Translations under genes and position numbers: made by a program
Shown here: positions 8,000-15,758 of the stretch, one piece after another
How the letters are laid out: the number at the start of each line of letters is the position of its first letter
How positions within the stretch are numbered: position 1 is the stretch's first letter
The notes under the pieces: generated by a model
Seen by the model: the letters and a program-made list of their open reading frames with translations, nothing else
Told to the model about the DNA's origin: nothing
The model's database searches: none
From: DTU013 sp964490975
GTDB lineage: Bacteria; Bacillota; Clostridia; Acetivibrionales; DTU013
DNA: 64,000 bases
NCBI GenBank assembly: GCA_964490975.1
Contig: CAZBEQ010000014.1
Location: forward strand, 1 to 64,000
Direction: 5' to 3'

Positions 8000-8281
8000 T
8001 TACATAATTCATGATTCAACTGTATTATTGAGCCAAATAATTATGAATCGAGCAAATGACTGCCCAAAACTTTGATTTTTGCTCATCTTGACGTCATTGT
8101 GCTCAAGTAAATCATATTAGGCCATAGCATCTCAAACTCAGTTGTTTGCATAATATTCTTCTCATGTACTGATGGGCTGAGTAATACTTCAAATAATGAG
8201 TTGATATAGATGAAAATTTTAGGTTAAAGGTCATCATTGCATTACATAATACGGGTTTTTACCGTGTTATTGAGACAAATA
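8000..8281. repeat. diverged 40-bp direct repeat, two copies
   Basis: Copies at 8000-8039 and 8242-8281 align without gaps over 40 positions with about 31 identities. Both begin TTACATAAT and end with TTATTGAG, one differing base, then CAAATA. The second copy has an internal hairpin ACGG/CCGT. Origin unknown; could be a remnant of a duplicated segment. Confidence 0.4.
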
Positions 8282-8401
8282 TCAAAAAAATGAATATCCC
8301 GGCACACATTAGTAGAATTTTTTCTCACACGAATCCGATAGATTTTCAAGGCAAATAAAAACCACCTACAGATAAAATCTTTCTATCAATAGATGTTTTT
8401 T

Positions 8402-8446
8402 TGGTGTGCTATCGGGGACTCGAACCCGGGACATTCTGATTAAGAG
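8402..8446 (-). pseudogene. tRNA-Lys 3'-half remnant
   Basis: On the minus strand these 45 nt match the CCA end, T arm, variable loop and anticodon segment of the intact tRNA-Lys at 9264-9339 with 40/45 identities; all five differences are transitions. Beyond 8446 the sequence no longer follows a tRNA, so the 5' half is lost or heavily altered. A terminator-like hairpin lies just downstream on the minus strand, paralleling the intact gene. It may be a decayed tandem tRNA or one side of an old integration scar. Confidence 0.6.
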
Positions 8447-8536
8447 CCGAAATAATGTGGCTACTACCACGAACCCCTTGATACATAAGGGCTATCAGGC
8501 ACAGCGCCATAATACTGCTGTTACAGACACCCTGAT

Positions 8537-8565
8537 TTGCAATTTGTTAATACAACTGTTATAAT
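8537..8565 (+). promoter_or_regulatory. sigma-A promoter for the lipoprotein pseudogene
   Basis: TTGCAA and a perfect TATAAT separated by 17 bp, about 38 bp upstream of the start codon. Confidence 0.6.
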
Positions 8566-8603
8566 TTTGTAAATATTCTAAAAATAATTATGGGGATGTA
8601 AGT

Positions 8604-9130
8604 ATGGATAGAAGAATATTTGTATCTATTCTGGTGGCAATAATAGTTTTACTGACAGGATGCAGTCTGTTTGGATATGCTACCAATTCAAGCGACAGTA
8701 GAATAGAGAATTACGGTCTTGATCAGCAGTTGAAAACCGATCATTTTAAATTTTATTCGAAGGAACAGGATAAGAGCTGCCTGCAAGATTTATCCAATGT
8801 GCTGGAGGAAAATTATGCAAGGGTTACAGATGATTTGAAATACTCACTGGATAAGAAAGTGGATGTCTATATTTTCTCAGATTTGGATACATATCATAAT
8901 GCTATTAACCAACCAAATGCACAAAAATGGGAATTTACATCTGCCGATGCCGAGGCTATCAGAATGGTAAACCCTTCAAAGGTAGAGGGATTTTCTGCAG
9001 ATGATTTGATGAAGTCGGTCGTTCATGAATTTGTTCATTGGCTCTAATAAAGACACCCTCTGAGTTCCAAAAGATATTGGGTTTATCAGAAGATGATTTT
9101 CAGAAAGCATGGATTGCTCATCTGAAATAA
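8604..9130 (+). pseudogene. lipoprotein metallopeptidase (peptidase MA-like) with internal deletion
   Basis: The first frame (8604-9047) encodes a lipoprotein signal with lipobox LTGC, then a secreted alpha/beta domain ending in KSVVHEFVHWL, where HEFVH is an HExxH-type zinc site, and stops at once. A second frame continues immediately with ALIKTPSEFQKILGLSEDDF and ends at 9130 with FQKAWIAHLK, the typical C-terminal tail of this family. The region between, including the third zinc ligand expected downstream of HExxH, is missing. The gene therefore appears to have suffered an internal out-of-frame deletion. The ribosome binding site (GGGGAT) and promoter are still intact. Confidence 0.75.
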
Positions 9131-9226
9131 ATTTATAGCATCTTGTAGAACAAGCTTAAAAATATGAGGTAAGCATATGATTTGAGCTGACCACACAAAA
9201 ATCAGAGGAATGAAATAGAAATAAAA

Positions 9227-9260
9227 AAAGACCTTGCATACTACAGTCTGCAAAGTCTTT
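9227..9260 (-). terminator. terminator of tRNA-Lys
   Basis: Twelve-base arms (9227-9238 with 9249-9260) with one G-T pair and a 10-nt loop, followed on the minus strand by a T7 run. It lies directly downstream of the tRNA 3' end. Confidence 0.85.
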
Positions 9261-9263
9261 ATT

Positions 9264-9339
9264 TGGTGCGCCATCGGGGACTCGAACCCAGGACACCCTG
9301 ATTAAGAGTCAGGTGCTCTACCAACTGAGCTAATGGCGC
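9264..9339 (-). tRNA. tRNA-Lys(CTT)
   Basis: Seventy-six nucleotides including an encoded CCA. Acceptor arms GCGCCAT/ATGGCGC pair perfectly, the discriminator is A, the D arm reads GCTC...GAGC, and the anticodon stem CCTGA/TCAGG encloses loop CTCTTAA, giving anticodon CTT. The T stem has one mismatch (T opposite C), which is unusual but is the only flaw. A perfect sigma-A promoter lies upstream and a terminator downstream, so it is probably an independent unit. Confidence 0.93.
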
Positions 9340-9375
9340 ATATTTTGTTGTCGAAGTTCTCTCGAACACTTTCAT

Positions 9376-9404
9376 ATTATAAAGGCTGACTGTCACATTG
9401 TCAA
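9376..9404 (-). promoter_or_regulatory. perfect sigma-A promoter of tRNA-Lys
   Basis: On the minus strand TTGACA and TATAAT are separated by exactly 17 bp, ending 36 bp before the tRNA 5' end. Confidence 0.88.
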
Positions 9405-9561
9405 CACAAAATTAAACAAATTTTTAATAACATTTTATGGCATAACAACAAAGAAAAACTTACATTATAACTGAAAACAAAGGAATATTGTCGCTAAATG
9501 TAGAATAATATAAACTGTTCTAATTGTTATAAACTTCGGTTCTCACAAAGGTGGAACTAAA

Positions 9562-10737
9562 ATGGGAGCAAAAATTGATATCGCTCAACTCGATCAAATC
9601 ATAAAGAAAACGGTGCAGGCAGTCAACAACAGTAAGTCGGAAATATACGAGATTGCCGAGAATTCCCGCAGAGAGTGCAAAAAGCTTGAGGATGAACTCA
9701 ATTCTCTTAAGGATCAAGTCAAGCAGCTGATCAATGAGGTAGAGGTACTTGAGGTTGCGCTGAAGGACAGTAAAAGAAGATTGATGCTCATAAATAAGAA
9801 CTTTTCGAATTATACTCAGGATGAGCTTAAGGATGCTTACGAAAAAGCCGATAACTTACGAGTAGAGCTTGCTGTTAAAAGAGAGATGGAGCAATTTTAT
9901 ATAAGACGGCGCAATGAACTGGAAGTACGAATAAAAGATTCTCTCAAAACGGTCCAAAGAGCTGATAATTTGATAACACAGGTCGGCGCGGCGCTAGGTT
10001 ATCTGACAGGGGATCTTCAGGAAATGAGCCAGCAGCTTGAGGGACTTCAGCACAAACAACTTCTTGGACTTAAGATCATAAAGGCACAGGAAGAGGAACG
10101 CCAACGGGTGGCTAGAGACATACACGATGGCCCTGCACAGCTTATGTCGAATGTTGTTCTTAAGGCTGAAATTTGTGAAAGAATGATTGATATAGATCTG
10201 GATAAAGCGCGTGATGAACTGAGAAATTTGAAGAGGATCGTCAGGGAAAGCCTTCAGGATGTACGCAAGATCATATATGACCTGAGGCCAATGTCACTCG
10301 ATGATCTGGGGTTGGTGCCCACTTTGCAGAGATACGTGCTCACATTCCAAGAGGAATCCGGAATATCGGTTTCATTAAATGTAACCGGAATACAACCCGA
10401 GTTGAAGACAGTCATTTCATTGACTGTCTTTAGGATAGTACAGGAAGCGCTTAATAACGTGGCAAAACATGCTAAAGCCAATAATGCTGTAATTCATCTG
10501 GAATTTCAGCAAAAGAACATGAAGCTGTATATATATGATGATGGGGTGGGTTTTGATACAGCGAAGCTGAAGGTAAGAAATGAAGATATCTCAGGCGGCT
10601 TTGGCCTGGTAAGCATGAAGGAGAGAATAGAACTGCTTGACGGTGAGGTGAGTATCAGCTCTGCTCCGGGGAAAGGTACCCGGTTGAATATATTGATACC
10701 TTTTACACAAGAAGAGGGGGTTGAAGATGGAAAATAG
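9562..10737 (+). CDS. degS: DegS-type sensor histidine kinase
   Basis: Cytoplasmic two-component kinase of the DegS family. Residues 1-165 form a long coiled-coil sensor region without membrane spans, then a HisKA_3 dimerisation domain with phospho-acceptor His188 in ARDIHDGPAQL, and a C-terminal ATPase domain with an N-box (EALNNVAKHA) and a glycine-rich GGFGLVSMKERI segment. Length of 391 aa is normal. The ATG is preceded by AAAGGTGG. Its stop overlaps the degU start. In Bacillus DegSU controls exoenzymes, motility and biofilm; here it sits directly upstream of the tad pilus genes. Confidence 0.93.
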   Translation: MGAKIDIAQLDQIIKKTVQAVNNSKSEIYEIAENSRRECKKLEDELNSLKDQVKQLINEVEVLEVALKDSKRRLMLINKNFSNYTQDELKDAYEKADNLRVELAVKREMEQFYIRRRNELEVRIKDSLKTVQRADNLITQVGAALGYLTGDLQEMSQQLEGLQHKQLLGLKIIKAQEEERQRVARDIHDGPAQLMSNVVLKAEICERMIDIDLDKARDELRNLKRIVRESLQDVRKIIYDLRPMSLDDLGLVPTLQRYVLTFQEESGISVSLNVTGIQPELKTVISLTVFRIVQEALNNVAKHAKANNAVIHLEFQQKNMKLYIYDDGVGFDTAKLKVRNEDISGGFGLVSMKERIELLDGEVSISSAPGKGTRLNILIPFTQEEGVEDGK

Positions 10738-11380
10738 GATTAGCGTTCTAATTGCCGATGATCATTCATTGATAAGGCAAGGACTAAAGCAGATCCTTGA
10801 ACTCGAAAGCGATATAGTTGTCGTTGCGCAGGCATCCAATGGCAGTGAAGCTATCCAGCTTGCAAGGGAATACAAGCCTGATGTGATTCTGATGGATATC
10901 AATATGCCAGGTATCAATGGCTTGCAGGCGATCATGGAGATAAAGAATGAGAAGATACGCAGCAGGATCATTGTTCTTACGATCCATGAAGACAGGGAGT
11001 ATCTTTTCAAGACACTGCAGATGGGGGCTGAGGGATATGTCCTAAAGGATGCTGAACCCAAGGTTCTACTGGAAGCTATACGCAATGTCAATTCAGGCAG
11101 GTCCTATATTCAGCCCAACATGACAATGGAGCTGGTTAAAGAGTTCAATAGGGTCACTTTGCATGAAAAGGAAAAGCATGATGATAACAACCTGACTTCA
11201 AGGGAAGTTGAAGTGCTTGGGCTTATTGCCGAGGGTATGATCAACAAGGAGATCGCAAAGCATCTATACATAAGTGAAAAGACCGTAAAGAACCATGTTT
11301 CGAATATATTCAGGAAACTCAACGTATCAGATAGGACCCAGGCGGCCATATATGCGTTCAAGCATAACATAAAATGCTGA
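10727..11380 (+). CDS. degU: DegU-type response regulator
   Basis: NarL/LuxR-class regulator: receiver with phospho-acceptor Asp57 (LMDINMPG) and a C-terminal four-helix HTH (LTSREVEVLGLIAEGM ... TVKNHVSNIF). Partner of the overlapping DegS kinase. I chose the ATG at 10727, six bases after AGAGGGGG; an in-frame TTG at 10721 is too close to that site. Length of 217 aa is typical. A terminator follows and the pilus gene cluster begins 200 bp later, so the pilus genes are a natural candidate target, but no binding site is proven. Confidence 0.92.
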   Translation: MENRISVLIADDHSLIRQGLKQILELESDIVVVAQASNGSEAIQLAREYKPDVILMDINMPGINGLQAIMEIKNEKIRSRIIVLTIHEDREYLFKTLQMGAEGYVLKDAEPKVLLEAIRNVNSGRSYIQPNMTMELVKEFNRVTLHEKEKHDDNNLTSREVEVLGLIAEGMINKEIAKHLYISEKTVKNHVSNIFRKLNVSDRTQAAIYAFKHNIKC

Positions 11381-11424
11381 AGAGTAATTAACCTGTCTCA
11401 TAGTACTATAGTCCTAATTACAAT

Positions 11425-11459
11425 AAGCCTTTCGGATGTACTTATCCGGGGGCTTTTTT
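11425..11459 (+). terminator. terminator after degU
   Basis: Hairpin with arms AAGCCTTTCGGAT and ATCCGGGGGCTT (two G-T pairs, one bulge) followed by a T-run, 45 bp past the degU stop. Confidence 0.75.
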
Positions 11460-11520
11460 AGGCCCAAATCATCATGCGAAAAAGGCCCTGTGGCCGATAT
11501 CATTAAATGCACTGCCAGTC

Positions 11521-11526
11521 TATAAT
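11521..11526 (+). promoter_or_regulatory. candidate -10 element for flp
   Basis: TATAAT 68 bp upstream of the flp start with no good -35 at 16-18 bp, as expected if an activator such as DegU is needed. Only the -10 is supported. Confidence 0.35.
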
Positions 11527-11593
11527 AAAATCAAGACGAGGACAACAGAAGCAATTCGAAACAATAAAAATTTTGAAAGGTGGTACAAAAAAA

Positions 11594-11800
11594 ATGAAGA
11601 TGATGGCATTGTTCACTTACTTAAAAGCAAGATTTTCGGACAAGAAAGGTCAGGGTATGGTGGAATACGGCCTGATCATTGGTATCATCGCAGTGATACT
11701 GGTCGCAGCATTGACAGTTCTCAAAGCTCCTCTTGGAACACTGTTCAGCAACATAGCTAGTATAATAACAGGTAATACACCAGCTGCACCTGCACCGTGA
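11594..11800 (+). CDS. flp: Flp/Fap-type class IVb pilin
   Basis: A 68-residue pilin, the structural subunit of a Tad pilus. It has a short basic N-terminal segment, then KKGQGMVEYGLIIG, in which prepilin peptidase should cut after the first Gly to leave Glu at +5 of the mature subunit, followed by one hydrophobic helix and a short Ala/Pro-rich tail. The chosen ATG follows AAAGGTGG. A strong terminator separates it from tadE, a common way to make much more pilin than assembly machinery. The peptidase that matures it is not encoded in this window. Confidence 0.92.
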   Translation: MKMMALFTYLKARFSDKKGQGMVEYGLIIGIIAVILVAALTVLKAPLGTLFSNIASIITGNTPAAPAP

Positions 11801-11826
11801 TATTCGATTTGAAAAATACAATGATG

Positions 11827-11862
11827 AAAATTACCCTATCTGATTTCAGGTAGGGTAATTTT
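11827..11862 (+). terminator. terminator/attenuator between flp and tadE
   Basis: Twelve-base perfect arms AAAATTACCCTA/TAGGGTAATTTT extended by an inner CTGA/TCAG helix, ending in a T-run, 26 bp after the flp stop. Confidence 0.85.
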
Positions 11863-11895
11863 GTAAAATGAAACCCAGGTCTGGAGGAACGAATC

Positions 11896-12285
11896 ATGAG
11901 TATTAAAAAACCAGGTAAGGGACAGTCCCTTGTTGAAACAGCGCTTATGCTGCCGGTATTGCTGCTTTTGCTTACAGGCATTATAGATTTCGGGCTGCTT
12001 TTCAACAGCTATCTGGTGGTTAGCAATGCATCGCGTGAAGGAGCCAGATATGCCGCGGTAGGCAATACAGATGCACAGATCATTACAACAGTAAGCAATG
12101 CAGCCGCGTCACTTGATCCGGCTAGACTTGAGATAGTTATTACCCCTGTTGAGTCAGCCAGAAAACCAGGTAATTCTGTCACGGTTACTGTCAGATATGG
12201 GTACAGCATGATAACGCCTGTAATAGCCGCATTTTTCCCTGATGCATTCGATATAGAAAATAGTACAACAATGCGGTGTGAATGA
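11896..12285 (+). CDS. tadE: TadE-like pseudopilin
   Basis: A 129-residue protein with a short N-terminal KKPGKGQSLVETALMLPVLLLL segment whose Gly-Gln...Glu pattern and hydrophobic helix match the TadE family, followed by an extracellular beta-rich part. It is a minor pilin-like component of Tad assembly. GGAGG precedes the ATG. It overlaps the region of the next gene's ribosome binding site and is clearly part of the tad operon. Confidence 0.87.
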   Translation: MSIKKPGKGQSLVETALMLPVLLLLLTGIIDFGLLFNSYLVVSNASREGARYAAVGNTDAQIITTVSNAAASLDPARLEIVITPVESARKPGNSVTVTVRYGYSMITPVIAAFFPDAFDIENSTTMRCE

Positions 12286-12299
12286 TATCGGAGGTACAT

Positions 12300-13055
12300 A
12301 TGGAAAAGACTAATAAAAAGATCATTATAATTACAGTTTTACTATCACTTATTACCGCGATACTGGTTTACGTCTATATATCGCGGAGCAGTAATGATGT
12401 TGTGCCCGAGATAGAGAAAGTGACAGTATATGTAGCTGCAAGGACAATACCTGCCAGGACTGAGATAACTGCATCCGATGTCAAACAGGTCAGTATAGCA
12501 AAAGAGCTTCTAAATACAAACGCAGTTAAAGACCTTGAGAAAATTACAGGTAAGTATACTCTTCAGAGTATCATGGAGGGAGAACTTATAAGAACAGAGA
12601 GGCTGGCTGATGAAGAGAGCATGTTTGTATCATATATGGTTCCTGAGGGTACAAGGGCTGTAAGCATGAATGTCACGGAACAGAGTAATGTGGCAAACCT
12701 GTTAAGACCCGGTGATTTTGTGGATATTATTGTGAGCTTTGAAAAAGAGGAAGCAGGAGAGGATACAATATATCCACGTATTACAAAGCTGACACTTCAA
12801 AATGTTCAGGTGCTCGCTTTAGGACAGGATGTAATGCTGTTATCCGAAAAACTCAAAGAGCTCCCGACAACTGTTACTCTCGCTATCAAAACGGCAGATA
12901 TTGAAAAATTCGTGTTTGCAACCGAATTCGGTACAATAAGGCTCGCTTTAAGACCGGTAGGCGATGAAGCGCAGATATCCACACAGGGGATTTTAAGGTC
13001 CGACATGACAGGCACCAAGGGCATAACCCATAAGGCTAAAGAAAATGCAGGCTGA
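12300..13055 (+). CDS. cpaB: CpaB/RcpC-type pilus assembly protein (SAF domain)
   Basis: Membrane-anchored assembly protein: one N-terminal transmembrane helix (about residues 7-25) then an extracytoplasmic SAF domain containing PARTEITASDVKQV and YMVPEGTRAVSMNV segments, followed by the RcpC-like domain. In diderms CpaB sits at the secretin; a Gram-positive host has none, so it probably connects the pilus base to the wall. The ATG at 12300 follows GGAGGTACAT; a start at 12282 would overlap tadE and lacks a site. Length of 251 aa is normal. Confidence 0.87.
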   Translation: MEKTNKKIIIITVLLSLITAILVYVYISRSSNDVVPEIEKVTVYVAARTIPARTEITASDVKQVSIAKELLNTNAVKDLEKITGKYTLQSIMEGELIRTERLADEESMFVSYMVPEGTRAVSMNVTEQSNVANLLRPGDFVDIIVSFEKEEAGEDTIYPRITKLTLQNVQVLALGQDVMLLSEKLKELPTTVTLAIKTADIEKFVFATEFGTIRLALRPVGDEAQISTQGILRSDMTGTKGITHKAKENAG

Positions 13056-13096
13056 TATATTGATCATAAGCGTTGAATATCAAGGGGGGAATGCAA

Positions 13097-14293
13097 ATGG
13101 AAAGGGTTACAGTTGTTATCGTTGATGATTCTGCAGAAACCAGAAACAATATCAGGCAGCTTTTATCCTTTGATAAAAGGATCGAGGTAATTGGCGAGGC
13201 TGAAAACGGAGAGGAAGCCATTACTATTGCCAGAGAGGCAAGACCCGCTGTAATGCTGATGGATATTAACATGCCGGGAATAGATGGTATAAAAGCAACA
13301 GAAGTGATCACTATGGATGTACCTGAAACTACAGTTATTATAATGTCTGTGCAGGGCGAGACTGAATATGTCAGAAAGGCAATGTCAGCCGGCGCACGGG
13401 ATTTTTTGTGCAAACCGTTCAATCCGGACGAGCTTTCCACAACAATTTTGAACGCATATGCTGCTGAGGCCAAAAGACGAGAGAAAATGTCAGCTTCCGG
13501 ATTTCAGGAGGAAGTCAGGTCCAAGGTCATCACTGTATTCAGTACAAAGGGCGGTGTCGGTAAAACTACAATAGCCTCCAACCTGGCAGTTTCTATAGCC
13601 AGGTCCACTAAAAAGAAGGTGGCGCTGATAGATTTGGATCTTCAATTTGGTGACATTGCAATAATGCTGAATGTCTCCGTAAAGAATACGATAAGTGATC
13701 TTGTTAAAGAATTTAGCCAGCTTGACCGCGGTCTGATGGAGGAGTACCTTGTGACGCATTTCTCCGGGGTGAAGGTATTGCCTGCGCCTGTTAAGCCTGA
13801 ATATGCTGAATATATAACCGGCAGCCATGTGGAAAAGATAATCAATACACTCAGAGAGACGTATCAATATATAATTGTAGATTCTTCTGCAAACTTCCAT
13901 GAATCGGTCCTGACATCGCTCGACATGTCTGACAAGATATTGCTGATTTCTACTCTTGATCTGCCTACGATCAAAAATATTAAAGCCGGACTTGATGTAA
14001 TGGAGACACTGAGATATTCTCCTGAGAAGATAAATGTCGTCTTGAATAAAGCGTCTGAACAATACGGTATCAGGTTCAAGGACTTTGAGGGCACGCTGCA
14101 TAAGCAGATATGGTCATATGTGCCTGAAGATAGTCAAACAGTTGTCACCTCAGCTAACAAAGGTTTTCCATTTGTTATGACCCGTACTGAAACAAAGGTG
14201 GCCAAATCAATAATGGATATCGGTGAAAAACTGATCAGGGAGTTGGATGGGGATATGCAGAAAAAGTCACCGATAAGGAAGCTGTTTGGCTGA
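13097..14293 (+). CDS. cpaE: CpaE/TadZ-type protein: receiver domain fused to a ParA-like ATPase
   Basis: N-terminal CheY-like receiver (residues 1-120) with an acidic pair, phospho-acceptor Asp56 in MLMDINMPG, a conserved Ser and the CKPF Lys, fused to a MinD/ParA ATPase with deviant Walker A motif STKGGVGKTT at about 150. CpaE/TadZ proteins position the pilus machine at the membrane. Many family members have a degenerate receiver; this one looks fully phosphorylatable. The ATG at 13097 is best spaced from AAGGGGGGA. No kinase lies within the tad operon itself, though degS is nearby. Confidence 0.9.
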   Translation: MERVTVVIVDDSAETRNNIRQLLSFDKRIEVIGEAENGEEAITIAREARPAVMLMDINMPGIDGIKATEVITMDVPETTVIIMSVQGETEYVRKAMSAGARDFLCKPFNPDELSTTILNAYAAEAKRREKMSASGFQEEVRSKVITVFSTKGGVGKTTIASNLAVSIARSTKKKVALIDLDLQFGDIAIMLNVSVKNTISDLVKEFSQLDRGLMEEYLVTHFSGVKVLPAPVKPEYAEYITGSHVEKIINTLRETYQYIIVDSSANFHESVLTSLDMSDKILLISTLDLPTIKNIKAGLDVMETLRYSPEKINVVLNKASEQYGIRFKDFEGTLHKQIWSYVPEDSQTVVTSANKGFPFVMTRTETKVAKSIMDIGEKLIRELDGDMQKKSPIRKLFG

Positions 14294-14347
14294 TGCTGCG
14301 CAATATCGTAATTCCAGTGTAAATGCTTAATGCCGGGGGGTGATCGT

Positions 14348-15712
14348 GTGTCGTTGCTGGAAAGGATGCAGAAAGAAAAAATTGTTGATAGTACAGAGCC
14401 AAACAGCCAGAATAAAGCGCGCAAGTCAGCAACTCCAAAGGAGGACCCATTTGAGGAACTGAAAACGCGTATTCATATAAAAATAATTGAGGAGATAAAC
14501 TCGGGCGCTTCTAAAGAAATCCGCACGGATAACAACGAGGAGGAGCTCGAAAAGGAGATATCTGCCATTGTTGAGCATTTTCTTGAGGATGAGGGGACTT
14601 TTATTACAAAGCTTGACAAGCAGAAGCTGATCACGGAGATAATTGACGAAACGATCGGCTTTGGCCCAATAAACCAGCTCATACATGATCCATCAGTTTC
14701 AGAAATTATGGTAAATGGGCCGGATAGCGTATATGTTGAGAAAAAAGGAAGACTTACACTTTCCGATGTTACCTTCAAGGATGACCAGCATGTGATGAAG
14801 GTTATAGAGAAAATTGTAGCTCCACTGGGAAGACGGATTGATGAAAGTTCGCCTATGGTAGATGCCAGGCTGCCTAACGGATCGAGGGTCAATGCCATAA
14901 TCCCGCCGCTTGCTCTGAATGGGCCTTCGATAACTATAAGAAAGTTCTCTGAAAAACCATTCACTGTCAGGGATCTGATAAACTTCGGCACTCTGTCACC
15001 GGAGGTGGCGATGCTACTGAAGGCTTGTGTTGAAGCCAGGCTCAATATTGTAGTGTCCGGAGGTACAGGAAGCGGAAAGACAACCACTTTGAATGTAATA
15101 TCCTCATTTATTCCGGATGACGAGAGGATAATAACGATAGAAGATGCTGCCGAGCTGCAGATGGCTCAGGAACATGTTGTCAGGCTTGAAACCCGTCCGC
15201 CCAATATTGAGGGGAAAGGCGCAATAACCATCAGGGATCTGGTTCGTAACTCACTAAGAATGAGACCTGACCGTATCGTTGTAGGTGAGGTGCGAAGCGG
15301 TGAGGCCCTTGACATGCTGCAGGCAATGAACACAGGACATGACGGCTCTCTTACCACAGGCCATGCGAATACACCGAGGGATATGCTCTCAAGGCTTGAG
15401 ACAATGGTTCTTATGGCAGGGATGGATTTGCCGGTAAAGGCTATACGTGAACAAATATCATCCGCAGTGGATCTTATAGTTCAGCAATCCAGACTTAAGG
15501 ATGGTTCCAGAAGGATTACGCATATCACTGAGATAACAGGCATGGAAGGCGAAATAATTACGATGCAGGATATTTTCCTGTTCAGACAGCAGGGAAGAGA
15601 TGAAAAAGGCAGGATAACCGGCGCGCTGGCGCCCACCGGTATTAAACCTAAATTTGCAGAGAAGCTTGCAGATGCCGGAATATCACTACCTTTGGACATT
15701 TTCATGAGATAA
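14348..15712 (+). CDS. cpaF: CpaF/TadA-type pilus assembly ATPase
   Basis: Secretion-type hexameric ATPase that powers Tad pilus assembly. An N-terminal helical domain is followed by the VirB11-like core with Walker A GGTGSGKTTTLN (Lys near residue 244), an Asp-box region, a Walker B segment near RIVVGEVRSGEALDM and the His-box TGHANTPRDM. Length of 454 aa is typical. I prefer the GTG at 14348, four bases after GGGGGGTGA; an ATG at 14330 would put that site inside the gene. It is followed by two platform proteins, as in other tad loci. Confidence 0.93.
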   Translation: MSLLERMQKEKIVDSTEPNSQNKARKSATPKEDPFEELKTRIHIKIIEEINSGASKEIRTDNNEEELEKEISAIVEHFLEDEGTFITKLDKQKLITEIIDETIGFGPINQLIHDPSVSEIMVNGPDSVYVEKKGRLTLSDVTFKDDQHVMKVIEKIVAPLGRRIDESSPMVDARLPNGSRVNAIIPPLALNGPSITIRKFSEKPFTVRDLINFGTLSPEVAMLLKACVEARLNIVVSGGTGSGKTTTLNVISSFIPDDERIITIEDAAELQMAQEHVVRLETRPPNIEGKGAITIRDLVRNSLRMRPDRIVVGEVRSGEALDMLQAMNTGHDGSLTTGHANTPRDMLSRLETMVLMAGMDLPVKAIREQISSAVDLIVQQSRLKDGSRRITHITEITGMEGEIITMQDIFLFRQQGRDEKGRITGALAPTGIKPKFAEKLADAGISLPLDIFMR

Positions 15713-15758
15713 CAGTCTGAGATAAGAAGCAGCAATATTGGCAGTCAGCCGGGGAGGG

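Larger units (their letters stand above)
7823..8603. other. gene-poor gap with repeats and a tRNA remnant
   Basis: About 780 bp without an intact gene. It holds the ald terminator, a diverged direct repeat (8000-8039 and 8242-8281), a terminator-like hairpin on the minus strand (about 8361-8401), a tRNA-Lys remnant (8402-8446) and the promoter of the following lipoprotein pseudogene. The remainder shows nothing I can name. Confidence 0.5.

Noticed and set aside
8402..8520. Possible complete degenerate tRNA or tmRNA on the minus strand
   Set aside because: Only the 45-nt 3' half matches tRNA-Lys. The remaining sequence does not give acceptor and D-arm pairing, and no tmRNA features are visible.
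13490..14101. A 203-codon minus-strand frame
   Set aside because: Fully antisense to cpaE; composition is that of an antisense frame (rich in Arg, His, Tyr) with no domain.
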